Origin: Pinus tabuliformis
Lineage: Eukaryota; Streptophyta; Pinopsida; Pinales; Pinaceae
Direction: 5' to 3'
NCBI GenBank assembly: GCA_031772625.1
Contig: CM062805.1
Span: 801,875,592 to 801,939,591, forward strand
Length of the DNA stretch: 64,000 nt
Shown here: positions 1-11,423 of the stretch, in pieces
How positions within the stretch are numbered: position 1 is the first letter of the stretch
Layout of the letters: every line of letters starts with the position of its first letter
Program-made: the position numbers and the translations under genes
Notes under the pieces: generated by a model
Told to the model about the DNA's origin: nothing
Databases searched by the model: none
Seen by the model: the letters and a program-made list of their open reading frames with translations, nothing else

Positions 1-345
1 CTATGGTTTTTATAAGTGGGCATGGCCTTAGCCCACTTCGTAAAGTAGTCCATGGCCACAATAATGTACTTTTGGTTTCCTTCTGAAGGCGGATTACAAG
101 TAGTAAAGTCCATACGCCACTTTGTAAAAGGACCGACAGTGATAACACGGAAAAGAGGAGCTGGATGCGTGCACATCTTACGAGTATAGACTTGACAAGG
201 GTGGCAATGTTTGACTGCTTCAATACAATATTTGAAAAGAAAATGGCAAAAGTAGCTGGCACACAAGATTTTCTGGGCTATAGCAAGCCCTGAAAGATGA
301 CCACCACAATCTCCACTGTGGAAATCATTAAGCACAGACTTTGCT
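1..345 (-). pseudogene. Element A integrase, partial (runs off the window)
   Basis: The minus strand shows the N-terminal zinc-binding part of a retroelement integrase (His and Cys ligands around bases 170-330, with a GGHLSG stretch) followed by the start of the catalytic core (MDFTTCNP and DYFTKWAKAMP near bases 20-120). Integrase joins element cDNA to host DNA in the nucleus. The remainder lies left of the window. It is the 3' continuation of the RT/RNase H region to its right and is a broken fossil. Comparable core motifs occur in elements C and D. Confidence 0.85.
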
Positions 346-1340
346 TCCTCTAAGGTTAAACAACACCTAAGGATTGAGTCAACCCCTTAGTGATATAATC
401 TATCACCAATGATGACATAGTTCTTAGCTAGGTGATGTAATTTTCGATGTTTATCCTTGGAGGAAGCAGGACGGAACTTCAAATTTTGGAGATAGATTAT
501 GATATCTCCATCCCAGGGATCTTGTGAAGATATGAGGAACAGATGTTCATAAGGAAAACTTTCCTCATAAACATTATCTTCTCCACAAGGCAGTTTGGAA
601 ATTAATTCTACAAAAACCAATGATTTCTTCGACTTGGCTGAAAAGACTCGAGATTGAGTTCTTGTAAAATAACAATCCATCGATTGTATTTGTCCCGAAT
701 CACTTGCTTACTGAGGACAAATTGAAAAGGATTTATTGCCGCTAAGACAAATGTTTTGCGTAGCAGAATATAATGGTGAAGCCGCTGGACAACATGGACA
801 ACTGCTAAGGCTAATTTCCCAACCAGAGAATAGCGTAGTTCAGGGCCTACCAAGCCTCGACTCAAGTAGTGAACCACATGCTCCGTGAGAGCATCATCTT
901 CCTGAACCAGAACCATCCCTATGGTTGATTATGTAGCTGCAAGATATAAAAGGAAATCTCTACCATAATCCGATGGACTCAAAAGCAGGGCAGAGATCAA
1001 CGCCTACTTCAAGGCATCAAAAGATCATTGCGCAAAGTCATCCCATAAAAATGGAACTCATTTCATGAGCAAAAACATAAACCCTTTAGTTATCTCAACA
1101 TAGTTCACTATAAATCGTCTCAAGAAATTTGCCTTCCCTTGAAGACTTTGAAGTTGTTAGATGGAAGACAGGGAAGGAAACTAAACTATTTCCTCCACCT
1201 TGAAGGGATCAACTTGAATCCCTTCAATTGACACAATGAACCCTAACAACTGACCATATGTAACCATGAAAATGCATTTATTTGGATTCAACTAGATCTT
1301 GTAAAAACGACATCGTTCAAAAACCAACTGAAGGTGACTA
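346..1340 (-). pseudogene. Element A RNase H and RT connection region
   Basis: Between the RT palm and integrase the minus strand encodes the usual Ty3/gypsy tether and RNase H. Recognisable stretches include GMVLVQEDD and HVVHYLSRGL (about 830-910), and a stretch of the type VLAAINPFQFVLSKQ (about 690-760). RNase H removes the RNA strand of the hybrid during reverse transcription. The same blocks occur in element D (DSTIGMVLFQDDE) and element C, which supports the assignment. Broken fossil. Confidence 0.75.
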
Positions 1341-2265
1341 GGATGATCGACTCTCTTTTGAGAATGAGTAACTAAATCATCTAAGTATGCTTCGATGACA
1401 TGCTTGATGTCATGGAAAGTGTATGACATGGCCTGCTGAAATGTGCCTCTAGCATTTTAAGACCAAAAGGCATCTTTTTGTATGCAAAGGTACCCAGGGA
1501 CATATGAAAGCTATCTTATGCTGGTATTTTGGATTGATAGATATCTGATTATAACTGGAGAATCCATCCATGAAGGAAAAAATCTCATTACCTACACATT
1601 CATCAACTATATGATCAATAAACGGTGTGGGGTAATTATCTTTCGGACAAACCTTGTTCAATTCTCTAAAGTCAATGAACGCACGGATCATTCCTTGTTT
1701 TTTATCAACCGGGACTGGATTAGAAACCCAATATGTTAGGGGAACGGGGTATATGAAACCCACCTTGAGCAGCTTTTCTACTTCAGCTTTAATAGTTGTT
1801 GCTTTCCTAGGAATGACTGGCCGAAGCTTCTGATGAATTGACTTAGCGTTTTCATACGTCTTGATCTCATGCTGAATGATGGATGGATCAATACCAGGCA
1901 TTTCTTCATAAGAACAAGCAAATACATCCCGAAACTCTTTAAAGAGGTTGATGTAAATTTGAATCTCTTTAGGGGAACACTCAGCTCCGATGAAGACATT
2001 TTCTATCACATTAGGGTTCCTAGAGATGTTTATCGATACAGTTTTTGAAATGACTGATATGTTACCTCTGGCATGGATGTGTGTTGGAGCCAAAGGGTTT
2101 GAAACTGTACAAACATCGCTAGTAATCATATTGGAGAACCTGGACTCAACTTGTTGTAATGGGGGAAGAAAATATGAACGATGGTGTAAGTCATCCCAAG
2201 GTCGATTTACACCCATCATTGCTTCTAAGATTTCTTCCTCAGATCGTAAAATTGTATCTAAGTAA
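1341..2265 (-). pseudogene. Element A reverse transcriptase, cut by element E
   Basis: The largest open piece is 1449-2219. It carries the linker before RT, then RT palm motifs: FIDFRELNKVCPKDNYPTPF and SFMDGFSSYNQI. The catalytic YLDD box follows near 1375-1390. These are standard Ty3/gypsy RT signatures. The right edge at 2265 is the insertion point of element E; the rest of the linker and the protease resume at 8290 beyond E. Broken fossil. Confidence 0.9.
2261..2265. repeat. Target-site duplication of element E, left copy
   Basis: AGTAA directly precedes the TGTTGG terminus of element E. The identical 5 bp directly follows the CCAACA terminus at 8290-8294. This pair fixes both ends of E and shows that it inserted into element A. 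Confidence 0.95.
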
Positions 2266-3946
2266 TGTTGGAAATAATACTGAGAGGGGGGGGTGAATCA
2301 GTATTATCATATTAATAAAACTTTTTCATTTCCATAATCAGATTCATATATGCTACTTCCACAACTTCTTATGATTAAGTTAATCGATCTTCAATGAGTG
2401 CATTAGAACATTATCAACCATATTATCAGTTAACAGATGCAGTAACATAAAGTAGATCATCACACATAAGGCACACACATGAACACAATGATGTAAGGTG
2501 GAAACCCAATGCGGGAGAAAAACCACCTGCTGCAAGTCATCTCAATCTTCTTTTTAATAAGAAAATTCTTTTACAATATTTGTACTGGTGCAGCCTTATA
2601 CCAGTACGGGAGCTACAACCCCCTTTGCTCTTGTACTAGCCGATCCATTTACTAGTACACAGGCTACTACCTGCTACAATGCTCCAAAGATTTCCTTTAG
2701 CTCTTGTACTAGCTTAGATACTAGTACGTAGGCGCCGGCCTACAATCTTCTCTCCTTCAAGTACCACGTTTCATCAATTTTCATACTGGATACACTGAAG
2801 CACAACCCATAAACTGAAAGGCCACATTTCATCCAATTTTCATACTGGACCCAACAACAACATTGAAGCTCAAACAACCTTCTGAAACACCCAATCAACT
2901 GAAGTAACCAGATCAACAATAATAGGACCAAACCCAGAACACAACAATGATAAACAAAGATTTTAAGAGAAGGAAGCACCCTGCTCAACTGCTAGCCTGA
3001 GTCCGGACTCACCCTGCTCAACTGCTAGCCTGAGTCCCGGACTCACCCTGCTCAACTGCTGGCCTGAGTCCCTGGACGCACCCTGCTCAACTGCTAGCCT
3101 GCGTCCCTCGCACTGAGTCTACTGAACTGCCTGCGTCCCGGCGCACCTGAACCCTTCTGCGCCTGCGTCCGGCGCACCTGAAACTCTGCGCTCCTGCGTC
3201 CTGGACGCACCTGAACCCTTACTGCACCTGCGTCCCTCCGGGCATAGATGATTTCAAGACTTTAGAAGTAACCCAGACAATCAGATCCACAGATCTGAAC
3301 ATGCGCCGAAGAGATCTCGGTCCATCAGTAGATTCGCCTTGTTTAGATCTAGACCAGATCTAGCCCTCATAAGATATTCAACCCAAGACTTACCAAATCC
3401 AAATGATCTCCTTTGCTTTATATAGGCAAGCTCCTCCTCAAAACATGGAACAATACCATGAGCCGACACCATAGAAATATAAAACCGTCGGCTAGATACC
3501 ACACAAGAAACCCCCACGTGCTTTTCTCTGCCTTGAAATGTGTGCACTGGGTGGACGCACCCCCTGAACGGCTGGCTGCGTCTTTGGACGCGGGTTCTGC
3601 ATGGTATACCTGCGGGGACGCACTTTCTGAACTGGCTTCCTGCGTCCTTCATAATTTTTCAATAAAATGAGAGCTGATCATCAACTTCTGCTGCTGACTT
3701 GAAGAATAGTGAACTACCACCTGAATGGGTTGCCATCAAGGACAACACTTTAGCCATAATGCCAACAATCTCCCCCTTTGGACTTGATGGCAAAGCTTAC
3801 TAAGAACTTGCCATTTGATTCCTTTGAGCTGTCCTGCATCTATGTATTATGTTACATCTGATATCTCTTCTGAATGTATATAAGTGAGATGGTCTTCTAT
3901 GAGGGGGGTTGCCATCAAGTACAACACATGCATCATAATGCCAACA
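2266..3946 (-). repeat. Element E 3' LTR
   Basis: 1,681 bp, nearly identical to the copy at 6608-8289. A TATA box (TATATAAA on the minus strand) lies at 3417-3424. It contains a palindromic array at 2977-3240 and a smaller cluster near 3540-3652. Unusually, a second LTR edge (CCAACA ending at 3767) followed by a polypurine tract (3768-3781) sits 179 bp inside the LTR. Open frames here (for example 2740-2988 and 3281-3652) are LTR sequence and are not taken as genes. Confidence 0.95.
2977..3240. repeat. Palindromic TGCGTCC/GGACGCA tandem array in the E LTR
   Basis: Roughly 35-bp units repeat about seven times. Each has a core such as GAGTCCCGGACTC or GCGTCCTGGACGC flanked by ACCCTGCTCAACTGCTAGCC-like sequence. 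The array is GC- and CpG-rich against AT-rich surroundings. The matching array in the other LTR is at about 7319-7582. Confidence 0.9.
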
Positions 3947-4195
3947 ATCTCCCCCTTTGGACTTGATGGCAACAACACCAGATCACTCTCCCCCTTTGAC
4001 ATCAAGGGCAAAGGGGTATGCTCCCCCTAAGAACATGCTCCCTTTGACTATAAACCAGATCTGCTGAAGTCTCTGAATGAGCTCCCCCTTTGAATATAAC
4101 ATGGTGCTCCAATCTGATAATGGTCTTTCTGAGAACAAGCTGAGATGTCTGCTCTGCTATATAGTGCTGTTCATGCTCAAGCTCCCCCTGACTGT
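3947..4195 (-). other. Element E polypurine-tract cluster
   Basis: Directly inside the 3' LTR, the minus strand reads AAAGGGGGAGAT up to the LTR edge, the expected plus-strand primer. Further AAAGGGGGAG or near copies lie around 3989, 4021, 4082 and 4182, with another near 4893. Multiple polypurine tracts are a known trait of Sireviruses. Confidence 0.85.
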
Positions 4196-5106
4196 AAGCA
4201 AGGTCTGCAAAAAGATGTTCTACAAGAAGAACATGACTCTATAAAATACATACATCCATCACCCATCACAATAAGGATCATCCATCCAACCAAGTGGGAA
4301 TACATCAGAAATATGAAAACCAAATACATTACATCTTCATCCTATGCATAGTGGGGGGAAATAGGCTGTTACATGACCTGAAGAGATGATGATAATAGAT
4401 AGACTATTACAACATGAGTCTTGCTACGACCTTCCAAACATCTAAAGATCATGACAAACAACAGCACTGTATAATCTGCTCCATAGTATCTGTCAACATC
4501 AACTCATAACCATCCAGATCTACATGAATCAAGAGCCATCAAATGAAAGCATCAGCATCAATCAACATATGTATGAATAATCATCCCTGTATCCAGCCAA
4601 AAATCCTCATCCATTTGTGCCAAGAAAGAAATCATGCATCTTGCTCATGTCAACATCATCATGAAATGCATATGAGTAACTCATCATCATGTCTCCAACA
4701 ATGCGACTTTGAATAATCATCCACGAAATCAGCCAACCTCATCCATATATGTGCCAAGGATAATAAAGACTTCATGCAAGCATCATTAGAGAATCAACCA
4801 TATATCTGATCATGTGACCAACTCATAATAGCAAGATGAATCATAAGCATTGTCATCAAGGACCATAATGCCAACAATGAATTTAGGACATATGCTCCCC
4901 CTGAACCAGTGCCATCTGTTAGATCTGATCATGCATATCAAGAAGAATCAGCCAATAAATGCTTTGAGACAGGTACGCACTTCATCTTCTGCTGCGCTGC
5001 GTCCTGTTGCTGCAGGGACGCACCCAAAAACACTATCGCGCCGCGTACTTTTACTCAGGGACGCACCCGATCCTCAGTCGCTCTGCGTCCCCACGCAGAT
5101 CTTCAG
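4196..5106. other. Element E 3' untranslated region, no gene seen
   Basis: AT-rich sequence with many ATCATCAA-like short repeats and no convincing frame. Near 4853-4877 it holds a stretch resembling the LTR edge (ATAATGCCAACA). From about 4970 to 5190 it has a second set of TGCGTCC/GGACGCA palindromes like those in the LTR; these run into the end of the gag frame. Confidence 0.7.
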
Positions 5107-5970
5107 TTACTGAACTGCGTCCTGGACGCACCTGGACTTGGTCTGGCCTGCGTCCGCACGCAGGTCTCCTGTTACTGCACTGCGTCCTGTACTTTCAGCT
5201 TCCTCTGATTCTGGTATGTCTGTACATTGTACTGTGCCATCCTTTTCTAACTGTACTTCCTTTTTCCTCCATATCTTCAAGCGTGATGATGACATTTTCT
5301 CCTTTTGATATGGTGCCCAAACTTTGTTCCTGCATTCCTTGGCTATGTGTCCAAGCTTGTTACATTCATAACATCTTACATGTTTCATATTCCTCCTGTA
5401 ACAATCAGTAGCTTTGTGACCAAACATATTGCAAGCAAAGCAATATCCATAAAAGTACCTTGATTGAGATGACCTTTCTGCATAATGGTCTTGAACTCTT
5501 CTTCTTCTACATCTAGCTGCAACATGTCCAAGATTATGACATACATAACATTCAACATTATTCATAGGAGGAGTAAAGGATTTTCTTTGAGGAATCTCTT
5601 TCCTTGGTTGATGATGAGATTGATCTTTCACTTCTTCGTTGATCACTTTAGATTTCCTTTTAGAGTTTCTTGCCTCACCTTGTGAACTAGATTCACCTTC
5701 AACAGATTCATGGAAACCAAGACCAGTCTTTATAGCAGGGGACCTTTGACTACTAAGAATATCATCCAATACTTTAGAGCTATCTTGAAATCGTAAAAGC
5801 TTATCCTTTTCTTCTAGTTTACCTTTCAAGATATTTACCTCAACCTGAAGCTGTTCTTCCTTTTCAAGAGATTTCTTTTTCAAAACTTCTTCAGCTTTCC
5901 TTCCTTCTTCCATTTGTTCCCTTAGTTTGAGAATCTCATTTTCTTGTTCTTCATTCAGATCCTGCTGCAT
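5107..5970 (-). pseudogene. Element E gag-like protein, C-terminal part with three CCHC knuckles
   Basis: 287 codons. Residues 1-60 are a charged coiled coil (EEQENEILKLREQMEE). Three zinc knuckles of the form C-X2-C-X4-H-X4-C follow at about residues 140-215: CYVCHNLGHVAARC, CFACNMFGHKATDC and CYECNKLGHIAKEC. Such knuckles bind nucleic acid in the retroelement capsid. The last 30 or so residues are encoded by the palindromic repeat region. It lies directly downstream of the N-terminal part at 6028-6546; together they form the only coding content of E. Three knuckles is more than most Copia Gags carry. Confidence 0.85.
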
Positions 5971-6027
5971 TTGACGAACTTGGAAGGCACATTCTAGTTG
6001 AGATTTTAAGCTGATGACTTCGTTTTC

Positions 6028-6546
6028 TTATTTTTCAATAGCTTGGAGAAGGTCTGTATTTTGCTTCTTTGATTCTTCAAGATCTCCTTTTAGTGAGAGG
6101 ATTGTAGCTTCAAGATTTTCATAATAACTGGATCGATCTCTGAGCTCCTTGATTGTTGTGTTCTTTTCAATGACTTCATTCTTTAGAGATGTTGCTTCAT
6201 CCTGCAACTTTTGATACCTTTCCTTGCATAACTTGAGGGCACCATTCTTTACGTCAAAACGCTTTTCTTGTTCAATAATTTTGTTTGTCAACCTGTTAAG
6301 TTCTGCCTCTATTTGACATCTTTCTTGCTCACCCATAAGAGCAAGTTCAGTAGTCTCACTATCACTTTCATCTCTTTCACAAGGAAATATAGCTGGAACA
6401 TCAGATGATAACACATTCATACCTGATAATGATTCTGAATCTGAAGAGCTTCTTATGCCTAATCCCCAATCGATTCTTCCACTATCATAGTTCTTCTGAG
6501 ATGACTTCTTTTTCTTATGAGCTTTCTTCTTAAGCTTCTTTCCCAT
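6028..6546 (-). pseudogene. Element E gag-like protein, N-terminal part
   Basis: 172 codons starting at an ATG 41 bases downstream of the PBS, the natural start of the first frame. The first 18 residues are strongly basic (MGKKLKKKAHKKKK). An acidic, Ser-rich stretch follows, then a long coiled coil from about residue 75 to the end (EAELNRLTNKIIEQEKRF). This matches the assembly half of a Gag protein. I see no enzyme motif. Fossil status as for the element as a whole. Confidence 0.8.
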
Positions 6547-6587
6547 TGTTCCACGGATCTCCTTTAAGCGATCAAGCTTCTATCAAA

Positions 6588-6605
6588 GGACCTGCTCTGA
6601 TACCA
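6588..6605 (-). other. Element E primer-binding site (initiator tRNA-Met type)
   Basis: The minus strand reads TGGTATCAGAGCAGGTCC, complementary to the 3' end of plant initiator tRNA-Met. It lies two bases inside the 5' LTR and fixes the orientation of the element as minus. Confidence 0.95.
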
Positions 6606-6607
6606 AT

Positions 6608-8289
6608 TGTTGGAAATAATACTGAGAGGGGGGGGTGAATCAGTATTATCATATTAATAAAACTTTTTCATTTCCATAATCAGATTCATATATGCTACTT
6701 CCACAACTTCTTATGATTAAGTTAATCGATCTTCAATGAGTGCATTAGAACATTATCAACCATATTATCAGTTAACATATGCAGTAACATAAAGTAGATC
6801 ATCACACATAAGGCACACACATGAACACAATGATGTAAGGTGGAAACCCAATGCGGGAGAAAAACCACCTGCTGCAAGTCATCTCAATCTTCTTTTTAAT
6901 AAGAAAATTCTTTTACAATATTTGTACTGGTGCAGCGTTATACCAGTACGGGAGCTACAACCCCCTTTGCTCTTGTACTAGCCGATCCATTTACTAGTAC
7001 ACAGGCTACTACCTGCTACAATGCTCCAAAGATTTCCTTTAGCTCTTGTACTAGCTTAGATACTAGTACGTAGGCGCCGGCCTACAATCTTCTCTCCTTC
7101 AAGTACCACGTTTCATCAATTTTCATACTGGATACACTGAAGCACAACCCATAAACTGAAAGGCCACATTTCATCCAATTTTCATACTGGACCCAACAAC
7201 AACATTGAAGCTCAAACAACCTTCTGAAACACCCAATCAACTGAAGTAACCAGATCAACAATAATAGGACCAAACCCAGAACACAACAATGATAAACAAA
7301 GATTTTAAGAGAAGGAAGCACCCTGCTCAACTGCTAGCCTGAGTCCGGACTCACCCTGCTCAACTGCTAGCCTGAGTCCCGGACTCACCCTGCTCAACTG
7401 CTGGCCTGAGTCCCTGGACGCACCCTGCTCAACTGCTAGCCTGCGTCCCTCGCACTGAGTCTACTGAACTGCCTGCGTCCCGGCGCACCTGAACCCTTCT
7501 GCGCCTGCGTCCGGCGCACCTGAAACTCTGCGCTCCTGCGTCCCGGACGCACCTGAACCCTTACTGCACCTGCGTCCCTCCGAGCATAGATGATTTCAAG
7601 ACTTTAGAAGTAACCCAGACAATCAGATCCACAGATCTGAACATGCGCCGAAGAGATCTCGGTCCATCAGTAGATTCGCCTTGTTTAGATCTAGACTAGA
7701 TCTAGCCCTCATAAGATATTCAACCCAAGACTTACCAAATCCAAATGATCTCCTTTGCTTTATATAGGCAAGCTCCTCCTCAAAACATGGAACAATACCA
7801 TGAGCCGACACCATAGAAATATAAAACCGTCAGCTAGATACCACACAAGAAACCCCCACGTGCTTTTCTCTGCCTTGAAATGTGTGCACTGGGTGGACGC
7901 ACCCCCTGAATGGCTGGCCTGCGTCTTTGGACGCGGGTTCTGCATGGTATACCTGCGGGGACGCACTTTCTGAACTGGCTTCCTGCGTCCTTCATAATTT
8001 TTCAATAAAATGAGAGCTGATCATCAACTTCTGCTGCTGACTTGAAGAATAGTGAACTACCACCTGAATGGGTTGCCATCAAGGACAACACTTTAGCCAT
8101 AATGCCAACAATCTCCCCCTTTGGACTTGATGGCAAAGCTTACTAAGAACTTGCCATTTGATTCCTTTGAGCTGTCCTGCATCTATGTATTATGTTACAT
8201 CTGATATCTCTTCTGAATGTATATAAGTGAGATGGTCTTCTATGAGGGGGGTTGCCATCAAGTACAACACATGCATCATAATGCCAACA
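6608..8289 (-). repeat. Element E 5' LTR
   Basis: 1,682 bp, about 99.6% identical to the 3' LTR by eye. The TATA box on the minus strand is at 7759-7766. It carries the same palindromic array (about 7319-7582) and the same internal LTR edge plus polypurine tract (edge ends at 8110, tract 8111-8124). The target duplication AGTAA follows at 8290-8294. Confidence 0.95.
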
Positions 8290-8294
8290 AGTAA
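8290..8294. repeat. Target-site duplication of element E, right copy
   Basis: AGTAA, identical to 2261-2265. Element A resumes immediately after it. Confidence 0.95.
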
Positions 8295-9200
8295 TCCATA
8301 GCAGAAGTAGAGTCAAGGGTCCAAGCTGGGGCCACATCACCATCTAACTCTTCTTTTGAAAAAGGAGTAGGATGTTCATCTGCAGAGTTAATGATAGATT
8401 GATACCTAAGCTCTACTACAGACATAGGGAATGCCATTCCACCAACTTTTCCTTCATCTAATGTGGTTATAGGCAAAGGCAAGGTCCAAGGGTCTGAAAA
8501 ATAATGAGTCTACAAGAACTCTTCTCGTAAAGACTCTTTGGAAGATGAAATGACATTGATTCTAGCTATAGGAGTGGGAAGATCAAATGTACCCATCAAT
8601 GAAGAATACATCCCAACTCCTAGATTCTCGATAGGTTGATGAGGGTTATCCATAAATAGAACAGTAGAATCCAAATTTGCATGAGGGTCAGCTGGAGAAT
8701 AATCCAATTGATCAACCTTAACAATTTTCCCCTCATGAGGAAAAAAAGGACTCGAAACAGAGTCAAAACGGCGACATCCATTTCATAACTATAATTCCAT
8801 CCTAAGAGGAGATTGTAATCTAGGTTGGCATCAACCATTTATACTTCGATGTTAATGACCTCCCTCCAACACATATAGGAAAGGTCGGGATAATCCCGTG
8901 TGGCATATGAGAATGTCCATCAAACATTGTCAAGAGTGCGGGTGAAGGAACAACTGAAGGTGATCCAATGGCCTTCCCACATGACATAGACATTACTCAC
9001 GTGGAAGCTCCCTCATCTACAACTATTCGAAAAATGTTAGTTGTCTGGTAAGTAGACTTTATTTGAAAATCCATATGATGAGGGAGTCTCTTTTTGACAT
9101 TGAGCATGTCAAAAGTGAACACTAAAGAATTGTTTGGATCAATTGCCCCTATCGCTGAAAGCAAAGCACTTCGTTGAGCTGGACACGACTAGTGTACCTC
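8290..9200 (-). pseudogene. Element A protease and linker to RT
   Basis: Continuation of element A beyond E. The minus strand near 8780-8840 encodes ANLDYNLLLGWNYSYEM, the C-terminal hallmark of the gypsy aspartic protease (compare YNLLLGRSWTYAM in element D). The active-site region lies near 8990-9030. The part nearer 8290 is the variable linker before RT, with acidic stretches. The protease would cut the Gag-Pol polyprotein. Broken fossil. Confidence 0.75.
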
Positions 9201-10671
9201 TAAAATAGACATAGCGCATGGACTTTGAGATAGATCCTCAACAATGGAGTAGTTCTGGGCTGCCCTAGCATTAGGAATGATAGTTGCACATTTGGCGAAA
9301 TCTTTCGGTATCCAAGGTATAGACTCGATAGAGGGTCACTCAATATGAAGTGGATCCGTAGTTCTGGGAATAGATTTATCCTTAGATGTTTCAGCTTCAC
9401 CATAATCACGTGACCATGTGGCCACATTGACGTGAGAACCCATCATGAAAACATTTGAGAAATTGCCCCCTTCCTGGTTGCCCCCTGTAGAGGTACTAGG
9501 GTTTGAATTCACGCTAGCAAGCAACTGCTGCCCTTGGGGGAAAGGGTTAGTTAAGACATATTTGGAGCTAGAAGACCCTTGCTACACTAACAAGCACTAA
9601 GAAACTTGAATTTTTGGGTAGAGATGAGTCAAATGGTCTCCACTGCATAGCTTGCATGGAAACTTAACTTTTTTCTTAGACTCTTTTCCAGCATCACCAG
9701 CATTAGTTCCGGGCTTATTCGCATTACCCTTCCCATCTTTATTCTTATTTTTACCTCATCCTTTCTTCTTCCCATCGAAATTTTGATTTCCTTTGGGGTT
9801 AGAGGCCCAAACGACATTTACAGAAGAAGTTTGAGAAGGTGGAGTAGTAGATGGTGTAGCCTAATTGGAAGAAGCAGTTTGTATAGACAACTACTGCAAT
9901 TAGTTCAGAAGGTTCACCACATTTGCATAAATCGATCCAACAATATTGTCAGCATGCGGGCCTGGATTCAGTTTGGCTACATAAACCGTGGATCTAGGAG
10001 CATCAAGCAAGATCTTTTGAAGGGTCCCAGACTGAGAATATATTAGTTCTAACTACTGGGCATGAAAGATAGCCTGCTCTTCGGAATAAACTCTGGACAT
10101 AGAAACATCCTTAGAGATCTCGAGTTGTAATGATTTTAAAAACCATTCGAGATGGAATTCAGGTGGAATTTCAGCTTTGATGAGCCTCTTTCTTCGTCTC
10201 CATTCTTGAATATGATCAGAAATGTGAGTAGCCGTGTCTTGATGAAAATTGGCCAGAAGTTTAGTTCCAGCTTCGTAACAGATAGTCAACTGAAAATGGT
10301 TTTAGAAAATGTGAGCCAAATTAGCAAAATATGTAAAAGTTCCCCCTGGCAACTCTATATACCACTTAGTGGCATTGCCAGTTAAGGTGCGTTGAAATAG
10401 TCTCAACCTAATCGAATCATCGATGAGGGAGTTCAATGAGCACCATAAATGGAATGTGGTTACATGGTCGCCTAGGTCTTCATTGCTCTTCCCTTCAAAT
10501 TTTGGAATATCCGATGGAAGTTTGGTTGGGATCGGAGGCCAAGTCGTATTGTATCTGATTGGATCATTCGTCAACTTAGTCAAGTTTGGCAGATTAAGCG
10601 TGGCCAGAAAAGGAAGTCTCGAAGGACCTTGGGAATTCCAGCCAGATTGGGCAGGGTTTTCGAAAGTCTGA
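9201..10671 (-). pseudogene. Element A gag core and nucleocapsid
   Basis: The plant retrotransposon gag domain is clear around 10053-10583: LPSDIPKFEGKSNEDLGDHV, TGNATKWYIELP and HISDHIQEWRRRKRLIKAE. The equivalent stretches in B, C and D align in the same order. The region around 9620-9820 is Lys-rich with a Cys/His stretch of the nucleocapsid type. Gag forms the cytoplasmic particle that packages element RNA. Broken fossil with several breaks. Confidence 0.85.
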
Positions 10672-10688
10672 AAAGAATGACCTGGATT

Positions 10689-11423
10689 TTAAAAGGCACC
10701 AGGTCGCCCGAAGTAACTGGTAGAACCTGTTGAACCAAAAGATGACCCTTGTGGCCTAGAAAAACTCAGAGTTTGACCAAATCCAGCCAAAAAACCTCCG
10801 TAACTGGCAAAGTTTCCCCCTAATGAATTATTATAAGGAGTGGACAACCATTGGTAAGGGTTCCAAGCATTAGTTAAGCGTAGAAAACTTTGAAATGAAT
10901 TTACTGAGGAGTACGACAAATTCCCTTGTTCACCGTAAAACAGATTCCCAGCTATTGTGCCACTAATCGCAGGATTAGTCCAACCCTGAAAGGGATTGCT
11001 GCCTTGACTTGTGAAAGAAAATGGCATAGATCCTACTGTCATATTGGAATGTGGTATATGACCATTTCCAAAAGGAAAACCCTGAAAATATGCCGATCCA
11101 CTCATCATGGACGTGGAGGTGGTTAATGGCACACTAAACAGAGCTGAAGGAATACCTTGAGAGTGCACTCCAAAGGGAAAGAATGCAAAACTGGATGCAT
11201 GCTCTTGGGAACTTCTACTCATCGACGGAATGAAAGTAGACCCAAACAAGGATGTGCTAGCAGTAGACCCAAATAAAGATGTAGAAGGGATGGAAATAGT
11301 TCCTCCCCCTTGTACTAATATAGGAGTCTGCTACTCATAACACTCGTGGTGGATGCCATGCTTCCAACAGTGGTCATCAAAGGGATGTTAGTGTGTGGAC
11401 CTGGGCTTGAAGGCCTGTGTGTC
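10689..11423 (-). pseudogene. Element A gag N-terminal low-complexity region, cut by array B
   Basis: The 186-codon open piece at 10689-11249 is rich in Ser, Phe, Gly and Gln with FG-like steps (SYGGFLAGFGQTLSF). It has no folded-domain signature. It stands where B, C and D have Gln/Pro/Tyr-rich gag extensions. Its upstream end at 11423 is the insertion point of array B; element A resumes at 30068. Confidence 0.75.
11419..11423. repeat. Target-site duplication of array B, left copy
   Basis: GTGTC immediately before the TGTTAT terminus of LTR-1. The same 5 bp follows LTR-3 at 30068-30072. Confidence 0.9.

Larger units (their letters stand above)
2266..8289 (-). mobile_element. Element E: Sirevirus-like Copia LTR element, non-autonomous
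   Basis: A 6,024-bp element on the minus strand. The LTRs (2266-3946 and 6608-8289) start TGTTGG and end CCAACA. The PBS matches initiator tRNA-Met. The internal region has a gag-like reading frame with a coiled coil and three CCHC knuckles, and a cluster of polypurine tracts; there is no protease, integrase or RT. Sirevirus (Copia, SIRE/Maximus) is inferred from the repeated PPTs, palindromic arrays in the LTR, iMet PBS and gag layout, all known traits of that group. The LTRs differ at about seven substitutions and one single-base gap by eye (near 0.4%), so it is by far the youngest insertion here. It looks nearly whole for a pol-less element, with about one break in gag. Confidence 0.88.

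Noticed and set aside
2740-2988. 82-codon minus-strand frame, repeated identically at 7082-7330
   Set aside because: The identity only reflects the two young LTRs of element E; no start context or domain supports a gene.
3281-3652. 123-codon minus-strand frame with Arg-rich start
   Set aside because: It lies over the LTR palindromes and TATA region; LTR sequence, not a gene.
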